5,861 nt of DNA from Actinomycetota bacterium (GTDB taxonomy: Bacteria > Actinomycetota > Acidimicrobiia > Acidimicrobiales > RAAP-2): positions 1 through 5,861 of the forward strand of contig WLKR01000079.1 of the NCBI GenBank assembly GCA_009701115.1, given 5' to 3'. A program made the translations under genes and the position numbers. Within the stretch, counting starts at the first letter, position 1; the number at the start of each line of letters is the position of its first letter. Below the pieces are notes generated by a model, which ran no database searches, was not told the origin of the DNA, and saw only the letters and a program-made list of their open reading frames with translations. Below are positions 1 to 5,849 of this stretch, one piece after another.

Positions 1-12
1 AATGCGAATCAT
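1..12 (-). other. Possible first codons of the gene downstream of pafBC
   Basis: An ATG at 12-10 on the minus strand opens a frame (Met-Ile-Arg-Ile) that runs off the edge, 21 bases after the pafBC stop. Synteny in other actinobacteria would make tatA the expected neighbour, but four codons cannot show that and no Shine-Dalgarno is visible. A short GGGC/GCCC hairpin (13-24) sits directly before it. Confidence 0.2.
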
Positions 13-33
13 GGGCCGCAGCCCAACGGTCGC

Positions 34-2007
34 CTACAGCTTCAGTTGTTGCACCAGGCTCTGTGCAAACGCAATTCCGGAGCGCGGCGTGGAGTCGCGG
101 AGCACACTGGCGTACGGGCCCGACATCGCCAATCGGCGATCAAGGAACCCTTGATTCGCGATCAACACCTCAATAACATGCACGCCTTCGAGTACTTCGG
201 GGTCAATCGCCGCTCGAGGCAGGTTTTCCCAAATTGGTAGCGCCCGCTCGTTCACGGCGACGAGGACTTTAGATGCACCCGTGAGCATCTTGTCGAGCCA
301 CGAGCCAGCAGTGTCTTCCGGAATGTTTCCCTCGAAGGTTGCCCCGAGAGACACCCCCCACACGCGAGACAGGTTGTAGGTCCGATAGACCGGCGTATTG
401 CCCGAAACATCGATTCCCCGGACGTATCGCTCACCAAGGACCATCTGGATTTCCGTTGGAACTACGGGTCGGTCAGTGGGCTCGCTCGACCCCTCGGCCT
501 GATAACTCAGGTGGACGATTTTCGAGCCCATGGCCTGCTCGACGATGTCTACGAATGGCGTGGTCGGTGAGTACACCGTCACTCCGATTTCTGTGGCATC
601 GTGAATCTTGGTCCGAAGCGAGCCGTAAAGCGCCGACGCGTCTGGATTCAAACCCAGTGCCAATATCTGCGAAAGCATCAGCTGGATATCGAGCACTTCA
701 GACCAGGTCAGTGGAGAGTCTCCGCCAAACGAGGCATTGCTGGCATTAATGACTGGCACGTACATGGGGTTCAGCTCATCTTCGAGATCGCCGAACTCGA
801 CGGGTACGAGATAGGCCGCATCATCGAGCGGGTCTCGAGCCATGATGGCCTTTGTCACGTTCTCCCTGACAAATTCAATTGGTACCGAGAACCGTTCGGC
901 AAGGTCGGACGCGTAGAGTCCATCGCTATTTAAAATCGCAGAAATCATCGAGAGGGTCTCGAGTAATGCATTGTCATAGAGGTCGAAGTCAGCCGAGAGT
1001 TTGAGCTTGGACGCATCAAGACTTGAGCCGGGGTTGACCCCTGTGAGCCAAGACTTCAACACACTGGCGAATTTGCGAGTGGTAATTAATTGAATGTGCG
1101 AAGCATGGGTCACGAAGAATTGGATGGCTCCGTCTTCGCTTTCAAAGACCATGCTGACCTTCGTGCCTTTAGTTGATTCGCTGATCTCAGCAACGGACGC
1201 ACCAAACAAAATGCGGACGTAGTTCGCGAAAGCACTAGTGGTAGTGAAATCGACCGTTACGGCATCTTGGTATTGCTGAGGCACCCACTGCTTTGCCTCA
1301 TCCACGAGCGCTGTTCCCAATTCAAACTTTTGCTCAACTTCTTTCGTGGCAAATTTTGGCACCGAGAGAACACGATCCATTAAGAAGCCACGAATTGCGC
1401 CCTTCGTCACGTCGTAGCCAACCACGTAACGACGATGACCGGAAACGACAAAACGCAGAGGAACGAAGGTGCGCGTATCAACACCATTACGACGCCAAAA
1501 GCCAGGTTTCGCAAATTCAAACGTAACGGCTCGCTTCTGTTGCTTGGCTAGCCCGAAGGCCGCCGCCTTGGCCCCGAATCGACTTCCCGTGGCCCGTTGC
1601 ATGGGAGCTGATTGAAGCAGTCCGTTAGGACCAAATGGGCGACCAATAGAACAACGAAGCTCCAGGAGCAGGCGGCTCTCTTCACTCGTGAGCTGGAGGC
1701 CGCTGACCCATACGTGTGTCGGATCAATCGTGTAGCGACCTAATGTTTCGATAACTTCAACGCCGTTGTCAGCGAGGTCATCCCGATCTCGATGAAACAT
1801 CTGACGATACGCTTCAACGCTTTTACCGCCATAGGCCAACTCGCGGAAGATTCGGCCATCCGTGCCTTCGCGGTCTTCGAGGAGCTGGTCAACAATCTGC
1901 TCGAGAGTCAAGCCCATGCGGTCGCCAGATGTCGTTCGCTTCAATAACAGCGAGAGCAAGTTCCGTTGACGCGATCCACTCTTGTCGATTTTCTGTTTAT
2001 TCGCCAT
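34..2007 (-). CDS. pafBC: PafBC-like fused double WYL-domain transcriptional regulator
   Basis: This 657-residue protein looks like a natural PafB-PafC fusion, the actinobacterial activator of the LexA-independent DNA-damage response. Seen in order: an N-terminal winged-helix region (about 10-97), a first WYL domain (about 158-216, with HRRYVVGYD and RGFLMDRV), a linker and WYL C-terminal extension (about 217-320), a second helix-turn-helix-like region (about 348-400, ASDLAERFSVPIEFV), a second WYL domain (about 495-556, with GERYVRGID and YRTYNLSRV), and a C-terminal extension. In both WYL domains the signature triplet is R-Y-V instead of W-Y-L. An in-frame ATG lies 12 codons further upstream, but the ATG at 2007 has AGAGGAG five bases before it, so I chose that. 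The family usually sits near pafA and before tatA-tatC; neither is in the window. The protein could be another double-WYL regulator, but the fusion layout favours PafBC. Confidence 0.88.
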   Translation of the reverse strand: MANKQKIDKSGSRQRNLLSLLLKRTTSGDRMGLTLEQIVDQLLEDREGTDGRIFRELAYGGKSVEAYRQMFHRDRDDLADNGVEVIETLGRYTIDPTHVWVSGLQLTSEESRLLLELRCSIGRPFGPNGLLQSAPMQRATGSRFGAKAAAFGLAKQQKRAVTFEFAKPGFWRRNGVDTRTFVPLRFVVSGHRRYVVGYDVTKGAIRGFLMDRVLSVPKFATKEVEQKFELGTALVDEAKQWVPQQYQDAVTVDFTTTSAFANYVRILFGASVAEISESTKGTKVSMVFESEDGAIQFFVTHASHIQLITTRKFASVLKSWLTGVNPGSSLDASKLKLSADFDLYDNALLETLSMISAILNSDGLYASDLAERFSVPIEFVRENVTKAIMARDPLDDAAYLVPVEFGDLEDELNPMYVPVINASNASFGGDSPLTWSEVLDIQLMLSQILALGLNPDASALYGSLRTKIHDATEIGVTVYSPTTPFVDIVEQAMGSKIVHLSYQAEGSSEPTDRPVVPTEIQMVLGERYVRGIDVSGNTPVYRTYNLSRVWGVSLGATFEGNIPEDTAGSWLDKMLTGASKVLVAVNERALPIWENLPRAAIDPEVLEGVHVIEVLIANQGFLDRRLAMSGPYASVLRDSTPRSGIAFAQSLVQQLKL

Positions 2008-2012
2008 CACCG

Positions 2013-2019
2013 CTCCTCT
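2013..2019 (-). promoter_or_regulatory. Ribosome binding site of pafBC
   Basis: AGAGGAG on the minus strand lies five bases before the ATG at 2007. It decides the start against the in-frame ATG 36 bases upstream (first base 2043), which would place this motif inside the coding region. Confidence 0.75.
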
Positions 2020-2064
2020 AGCCAAACCCAATCCCAACCGCACCTGGCAACCACGGAAAACTCA

Positions 2065-2093
2065 ATCGTACCGGCACCCCGAATTTAAGTCGC
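2065..2093 (-). promoter_or_regulatory. Predicted promoter of pafBC
   Basis: On the minus strand GCGACT (2088-2093) and TACGAT (2065-2070) are separated by 17 bases. TACGAT fits the TANNNT actinobacterial -10. GCGACT keeps the central GAC of the TTGAC -35. Transcription would start near 2058, giving a leader of about 50 bases that contains the ribosome binding site. I do not see the PafBC-dependent promoter motif reported in mycobacteria (TGTCRGTG eight bases before the -10), so self-activation is not supported. Confidence 0.45.
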
Positions 2094-2117
2094 CGGTTTC
2101 TGGTCTATGGAGACCGG
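2093..2117. repeat. Inverted repeat upstream of pafBC
   Basis: CCGGTTTC (2093-2100) can pair with GAGACCGG (2110-2117) over eight positions with one G-T wobble. Nested inside is GGTCT (2102-2106) / AGACC (2111-2115) around four bases. It touches the outer edge of the predicted pafBC -35, so it could be an operator for pafBC, or part of the control region of the plus-strand gene that starts at 2257. No T-run follows on either strand, so it does not look like an intrinsic terminator. Confidence 0.4.
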
Positions 2118-2256
2118 ATAAGCACTCCATATCGCCCAAAGGCATACACCCGCTGGGTAGGCAGTATGGGGGTATTCACTGGTCATTGGCGATGATTCCG
2201 GCGATTTCGTTCGGCTAGAGCCTTGGGCGCCTAAAAATAGTGGACGCGACCTACTT

Positions 2257-2643
2257 ATGGCACTACGGTTTGCCTTACAACGACTGGGGGGTGGTGTGGC
2301 GAAATCGTCAGGAACGCTTTACCATGATCGATGCCTCACTCTTACCAACCATTTTCTTATGCTCCACGGGGTGTCTCGTTTCTTGGGCCGTAAAGAAACG
2401 ATTGAATACCCACAGATTGTGGCATTCCGCCTTCGGGAAGCCCGTGAGTACCCATTCGAGCAAGTCCCGTCTTGGGGTATTTCTGATGACAACGTGTGGT
2501 TCACCAAAGACTCCCAACGCTGGCGCCGTCGCCAAGCCATAGAACTTGTACTTCGAGATGGCCGGGCTTTGGGCTTCACGCCCGCCCACGCCAGTCGAGT
2601 TGCCGAGATCTTGAGCGGCCGAGGCATTTCCCAGCTCTCCTAG
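2257..2643 (+). CDS. Small hypothetical protein, possibly PH-like
   Basis: A 128-residue protein that I cannot name. It reads like a compact soluble domain: alternating beta-type stretches (about residues 20-38, LYHDRCLTLTNHFLMLHG; about 47-60, ETIEYPQIVAFRLR; about 79-101, from NVWFTK to IELVLRDG) then a C-terminal helix (about 108-121, TPAHASRVAEILSG). That order resembles bacterial PH-like domains, but this is inference. There is no signal peptide, membrane segment or catalytic motif; residues 85-93 are arginine-rich. Codon use resembles the neighbours, and competing frames give incoherent proteins. The start is uncertain: the ATG at 2257 has only a weak Shine-Dalgarno, while the in-frame GTG at 2296 (giving MAKSSGTLYHDR, 115 residues) follows a G-rich stretch. 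The gene is divergent from pafBC and co-directional with fmdB. Confidence 0.68.
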   Translation: MALRFALQRLGGGVAKSSGTLYHDRCLTLTNHFLMLHGVSRFLGRKETIEYPQIVAFRLREAREYPFEQVPSWGISDDNVWFTKDSQRWRRRQAIELVLRDGRALGFTPAHASRVAEILSGRGISQLS

Positions 2644-2656
2644 ATTGCTGGCAGTT

Positions 2657-2681
2657 GGGCTGAGCCGACGAATCTCGGCCC
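2657..2681 (+). terminator. Possible terminator hairpin after the PH-like gene
   Basis: Starting 14 bases after the stop codon at 2643, GGGCTGAG (2657-2664) pairs with CTCGGCCC (2674-2681) over eight positions with one G-T wobble and a nine-base loop. An alternative fold pairs GCCGA with TCGGC inside it. No T-run follows, so this is a weak candidate, although actinobacterial terminators often lack the T-tract. Confidence 0.4.
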
Positions 2682-2744
2682 CCAAGGTGCCCCGTAAGCG
2701 GTGACCCGATATCTACAGATTGAGCCACACCGCTGGGAATCCGC

Positions 2745-2774
2745 TTCGGCTGGACCTTTCGTGGTCTAGCCGAA
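2745..2774. repeat. Strong 12-bp hairpin upstream of fmdB
   Basis: TTCGGCTGGACC (2745-2756) and GGTCTAGCCGAA (2763-2774) pair over all 12 positions with one G-T wobble, around the six-base loop TTTCGT. It lies between the PH-like gene and the fmdB -10. Neither strand has a T-run next to it. It could be a T-less terminator that insulates fmdB from transcription entering from the left, a bidirectional transcription block, or a protein-binding site. Confidence 0.6.
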
Positions 2775-2795
2775 TATGAAGTGGCGTTTATCCCG

Positions 2796-2801
2796 TAAAA
2801 T
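2796..2801 (+). promoter_or_regulatory. Predicted -10 element of the fmdB promoter
   Basis: TAAAAT matches TATAAT at five of six positions. It would place the transcription start near 2808, about 20 bases before the TTG start, leaving room for the ribosome binding site. No good -35 is visible at 16-18 bases. Confidence 0.5.
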
Positions 2802-2814
2802 GGTCTCGCAGTAC

Positions 2815-2821
2815 GAAAGGA
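2815..2821 (+). promoter_or_regulatory. Ribosome binding site deciding the TTG start of fmdB
   Basis: GAAAGGA lies six bases before TTG at 2828. This spacing, together with the family-typical N-terminus MPTYEYEC that begins exactly at the TTG, fixes the non-ATG start. Confidence 0.7.
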
Positions 2822-2827
2822 ATCATC

Positions 2828-3049
2828 TTGCCTACTTACGAGTACGAGTGCACCGCGTGTGGTCGACGTTTCGATATTGTGCAAAAGTTTTCCGACGCCG
2901 TGCTAACCACCTGTGACGAGTGCCAGGGAGCTCTGCGGAAATTGATATCAGCACCCGGCATTGTCTTTAAGGGTGGCGGTTTTTACAAAACTGATAGTCG
3001 AGGTAGCGGCGACAGTACGCCCGCTGCGACTCCTACGTCAACGGATTAA
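2828..3049 (+). CDS. FmdB-family zinc-ribbon protein
   Basis: This 73-residue protein belongs to the FmdB family of small putative regulatory zinc-ribbon proteins, whose molecular role is poorly known. The name comes from a protein linked to amide-inducible genes in Methylophilus; I infer no such role here. Seen: the family N-terminus MPTYEYEC, a C8-x2-C11 knuckle, a second C29-x2-C32 knuckle, and the conserved stretch LISAPGIVFKGGGFYKTD (about 39-56). All four zinc-binding cysteines are present. The tail (about 57-73) is rich in Ser, Thr, Ala and Gly, as is usual in this family. The start is TTG, supported by GAAAGGA six bases upstream and a TAAAAT -10. The gene converges with tldE, and the two stop codons overlap. 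Family assignment is firm; function is not. Confidence 0.93.
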   Translation: MPTYEYECTACGRRFDIVQKFSDAVLTTCDECQGALRKLISAPGIVFKGGGFYKTDSRGSGDSTPAATPTSTD

Positions 3050-4401
3050 GAGCCCGAAACCGAAATACCGTCGATTGCGATGGTCTGACCCGCGGCCGAA
3101 CCAGGCAGCCACTCCTGATCGCTGCCGACAAAAATAACGTCTTGGAGCATCCGTTGCAATGTTGATGCGACCGTTGCTTCGCGGATGGGCTCGGCAAGTT
3201 GACCATCACGAATAATCAAACCCGTGATGCCAACTGAGAAGTCTCCGGAGATCGGATTCACGCCGGAGTGAACTCCTGAAAGTGATTCCACAAACACGCC
3301 ATCCCCGATGGCTTCAAAGATTTCAGACTGGTCCAAACGGCCTGGCGTCATTTGCAGGGCTCGACACCCGGCGCTCGGTGAACCACCGATGCCCCCGCGC
3401 AGCGCACTTCCGGTTGAAGTTGTTCCGGCCCGCCGAGCGGAGACCGTGTCGTAGACAAATGCCTTCAGAACTCCGTTTTCTATTAGGACATTTCGACGGC
3501 AGGCCAAACCTTCACCATCAAAAATCGATGCTGCAAAGTGGCGAGCATCGGTTGGGTCATCAACGAGTGTGATATCCGAGGATCCAACGACTTCGCCCAT
3601 GCGTCCCGCAAAGAAGGACCGACCGCGAACCACGGCCTCCCCAGAGAGAGATCCGCCGATAATGGCCATCAGCGATGCAGCGGTACGAGGATCAAAGACG
3701 GCAACCGTCTTGCGTGATTTAGGTTTCGTGGCCCCCAGCATCCGCGTCGCTCGCCGAATGGCGTCCTCGGCAGCCTGCTCAATACTGAGATCACGGGGTC
3801 CGCGCCCGGCACTAAGCCCCCATCCAGATTGATCGTCTTTACCGTCACTGGCGATTGGGCTCACCGAGAGATAGGCGCCGGTACGGGCATACCGAGCGGC
3901 GATGCCCGTCGTTGACGCAATGGCGCTGGCCGCCCGATAATCGGAATAACTGGCCGAGTCGACCTGGCGAATACGTGGGTCACCGTGGCGTACGGCCTGC
4001 TCGAGTGCAATGGCCATCGCAATCTTCTCGTCCAGTGAAACGAGCTCAATGTCATCCGAAACGAGATCGAGAGACACGGGCAGCACACCATCGGGACGAG
4101 CGAACGCGAGAAATTCATCTTCACTAGCGAACTGTACGTTGTCTCGAGCTTCACGCAATGCGGCGCTAATCGCTTCTTCGTCCAATGAGCCGGCCCAGGC
4201 ATTGCCTACTTGGGCTCCTCCAACACCATCGCGCAACACTCGAATGCCGATACCGTCTGACGACGCGGTGGTGAGGCTTTCGATAGCGCCCTGATACGCC
4301 TCCACGTCAACTTCAGTAGAAGAGGCGACAAAGACTTCAATCTGTTCAGAGCCCGTAGCCCGTTCAACGATTGATTGAGCGAGGGCGAGAAGGTCACTCA
4401 T
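3046..4401 (-). CDS. tldE: TldE/PmbA-family subunit of the TldD/TldE metalloprotease
   Basis: A 451-residue protein, about the usual size for TldE (PmbA). In E. coli TldD and TldE form a heterodimeric cytosolic protease that trims unfolded peptides, matures microcin B17 and helps degrade the CcdA antitoxin; TldE is the non-catalytic partner. Seen: an N-terminal domain (about 1-220), then the C-terminal core with FDPRTAASLMAIIGGSLSGEAV (about 236-257), RSFFAGRMGE, ITLVDDPTDARHFAAS, FDGEGLACRRNVLIENGVL and SGVHSGVNPISGDFSVGITG (about 375-394). The HExxxH motif of TldD is absent, as expected. An earlier in-frame ATG at 4488 lies inside tldD and gives a non-homologous 29-residue lead, so I chose the ATG at 4401. 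That ATG overlaps the tldD stop as ATGA, with GGAGG nine bases upstream. Confidence 0.94.
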   Translation of the reverse strand: MSDLLALAQSIVERATGSEQIEVFVASSTEVDVEAYQGAIESLTTASSDGIGIRVLRDGVGGAQVGNAWAGSLDEEAISAALREARDNVQFASEDEFLAFARPDGVLPVSLDLVSDDIELVSLDEKIAMAIALEQAVRHGDPRIRQVDSASYSDYRAASAIASTTGIAARYARTGAYLSVSPIASDGKDDQSGWGLSAGRGPRDLSIEQAAEDAIRRATRMLGATKPKSRKTVAVFDPRTAASLMAIIGGSLSGEAVVRGRSFFAGRMGEVVGSSDITLVDDPTDARHFAASIFDGEGLACRRNVLIENGVLKAFVYDTVSARRAGTTSTGSALRGGIGGSPSAGCRALQMTPGRLDQSEIFEAIGDGVFVESLSGVHSGVNPISGDFSVGITGLIIRDGQLAEPIREATVASTLQRMLQDVIFVGSDQEWLPGSAAGQTIAIDGISVSGS

Positions 4402-5798
4402 GCGGCCGTGCCTCCAATGGTGACACCGGTCAAGCGCATAGTGGCCTGTCCGGTTCCGACTGGTACCTGTTGGCCATCCTTGCCACACGTTCCGGGGGTC
4501 ATTGAGAAGTCGTTAGCCACGGCATCCACTCGCTTGAGGACATCTGGGCCATTGCCAATCAAATTGCACTCTCGGAGCGGGGTGGTGATTTCCCCATTTT
4601 CGATGAGATATGCCTCGGTCATACCGAAAACAAAATCACCCGTAGTGGTATTGACCTGACCGCCGCCGAGTTGCGCCACGTAAACGCCATAGGGGGTGGA
4701 GGAGATGATTTCTTCGGGTGTTGAAGTTCCCGCTAGGAGATAGGTGTTCGTCATACGCACCAAAGGGAGGTGGGCGTAGGTTTGCCGCCGTCCATTGCCC
4801 GAGGAGGTGCGGCCCTCTTTACGGGCACGTAAGAAGTCCCACATGTAGTCAGTTAAAACGCCGTTTTCAATTAAGACATTGCGTGCAGCCGGGCGACCTT
4901 CATCATCAATAGCTAAGTAGCCCCACTCCCCCATGACGGTCCCGTCGTCAACCAGAGTGACGAGTTCACTCGCCACTTGCTCGCCGACCTTGCCGGCATA
5001 AATTGAGGCCTGCTTTAAAATGGCATCCGCTTCGAGGCCGTGTCCGCATGCTTCATGGAACAAAATGCCACCCGATCCACCGGCCAACACAACCGGCAGG
5101 TCACCAGACGGTGCTGGACGTGACTTCAGCTTGGTGATGGCCTGTCGAGCCGCACCAGTTGCCGCTTCAGCGATGCGCTCCGGGGAGAGCATTTCAAAGC
5201 CCCGGGTACCGGCGACTGGTCGATAACCCGTCTGCATGCCGGTGTCACCAGCGGCGATGCACGAAACGTTGAAACGAGTGCGAACTTGATGATCGCCAGC
5301 AAAAGTACCTTCGGAGTTGGCGACTAGGAATCGTCGTGAGGAGTCGCCGAGGGCAACTTGCACTTGCGAAATCTCGTCGCCAACTGACCGTGCGACCTCA
5401 TCAGCGTGCAACAACATCTCAATCTTGCGCTTCTTATCAACGGATGACGGAAGCTCTTTGGCAATTGTGTTGTGCCCACGGAACGCATCTAGTGCGACAG
5501 TGACCGTCCCACCACCACCGGAGCGTGCAACTGACGCTGCCGCCTCGGCAGCGCGCTCGAGACTGGCGGGCGAAAGGTCTGCCGTATGGGCAAATCCAGT
5601 CGTGTCGCCTACAACTACCCGGATACCGGCTCCGCGTTCACGTCCCGAGGTGAGTTCTTCCACGCGTCGTTGATCCAGGGTGGCCGAAGAGGTGCTGCGA
5701 TCCTCGATGAAGATTTCTGCGAATTCACCACCTCGGGCCATGGCCGTGGCGAGAACGCCTTCGATAATGCTCTGTTCCAAAAGGGTCTCAGTAGTCAC
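4398..5798 (-). CDS. tldD: TldD-family catalytic metalloprotease subunit
   Basis: A 466-residue zinc metalloprotease subunit of the TldD family, near the usual length of about 450-480. It is predicted to be cytosolic, with no signal peptide or membrane segment. Seen: the family motif GGILFHEACGHGLEAD (about 243-258) with HExxxH as H248-E249-x3-H253 at bases 5040-5057, the downstream block TLVDDGTVMGEWGYLAIDDEG, MTNTYLLAG, TTTGDFVFGMTEAYLIENG, and the C-terminal MTPGTCGKDGQQVPVGTGQ. C438 there is the expected third zinc ligand, so all catalytic residues appear intact. The start is forced: the GTG at 5798 is the first possible start after an in-frame TAG at 5832-5834. No Shine-Dalgarno precedes it, but a TACGAT -10 lies six bases upstream, suggesting a leaderless mRNA. 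It is the first gene of a two-gene operon with tldE. Confidence 0.96.
   Translation of the reverse strand: MTTETLLEQSIIEGVLATAMARGGEFAEIFIEDRSTSSATLDQRRVEELTSGRERGAGIRVVVGDTTGFAHTADLSPASLERAAEAAASVARSGGGGTVTVALDAFRGHNTIAKELPSSVDKKRKIEMLLHADEVARSVGDEISQVQVALGDSSRRFLVANSEGTFAGDHQVRTRFNVSCIAAGDTGMQTGYRPVAGTRGFEMLSPERIAEAATGAARQAITKLKSRPAPSGDLPVVLAGGSGGILFHEACGHGLEADAILKQASIYAGKVGEQVASELVTLVDDGTVMGEWGYLAIDDEGRPAARNVLIENGVLTDYMWDFLRARKEGRTSSGNGRRQTYAHLPLVRMTNTYLLAGTSTPEEIISSTPYGVYVAQLGGGQVNTTTGDFVFGMTEAYLIENGEITTPLRECNLIGNGPDVLKRVDAVANDFSMTPGTCGKDGQQVPVGTGQATMRLTGVTIGGTAA
4411..4415 (-). promoter_or_regulatory. Ribosome binding site of tldE inside the end of tldD
   Basis: GGAGG on the minus strand lies nine bases before the tldE ATG, within the codons for Ile-Gly-Gly near the TldD C-terminus. 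With the ATGA overlap it supports translational coupling, and it decides the start against the upstream in-frame ATG at 4488. Confidence 0.7.
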
Positions 5799-5804
5799 AA
5801 ATGC

Positions 5805-5810
5805 ATCGTA
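5805..5810 (-). promoter_or_regulatory. Predicted -10 of a leaderless tldD promoter
   Basis: TACGAT on the minus strand fits TANNNT and ends six bases before the GTG start, so transcription would begin at or very near the first base of the start codon. The same hexamer is the predicted pafBC -10. No convincing -35 is seen at 16-18 bases (AGTATC at 17). Confidence 0.45.
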
Positions 5811-5849
5811 GCGGTGGCTGGGATTCCGATACTAAGACTGGTGAGGGTG

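Noticed and set aside
13..24. GGGC/GCCC hairpin after the pafBC stop as a terminator.
   Set aside because: The stem is only four pairs with no T-run on the relevant strand, and a following gene may start right after it.
2148..2158. ACCC/GGGT mini-hairpin and the GGCGAT direct repeat (2188-2193, 2200-2205).
   Set aside because: Both are short enough to be expected by chance in a gap of this size.
2044..2256. Possible tRNA or other structured RNA gene in the pafBC upstream gap.
   Set aside because: No T-loop consensus, acceptor pairing or known RNA motif is visible; the only notable structure is the inverted repeat at 2093-2117.
2240..2542. Plus-strand GTG open frame overlapping the PH-like gene in another frame.
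   Set aside because: Its translation lacks regular domain character and the overlapping frame at 2257 gives a more coherent protein. Both cannot readily be real.
2308..2685. Minus-strand open frame opposite the PH-like gene, with two overlapping others (2319-2627 and 2576-2884).
   Set aside because: The proteins are incoherent, the longest one at 2576-2884 runs into fmdB and across its promoter, and none has a ribosome binding site or recognisable motif. They are antisense shadows.
3569..4294. Several plus-strand open frames opposite tldE (3569-3832, 3855-4127, 4010-4294).
   Set aside because: They are rich in Ser, Arg and Pro and are typical antisense shadows of a real gene with clear TldE motifs.
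5317..5673. 118-codon plus-strand frame opposite the start of tldD.
   Set aside because: Low-complexity Ser/Arg/Ala content and complete overlap with conserved TldD sequence mark it as a shadow.
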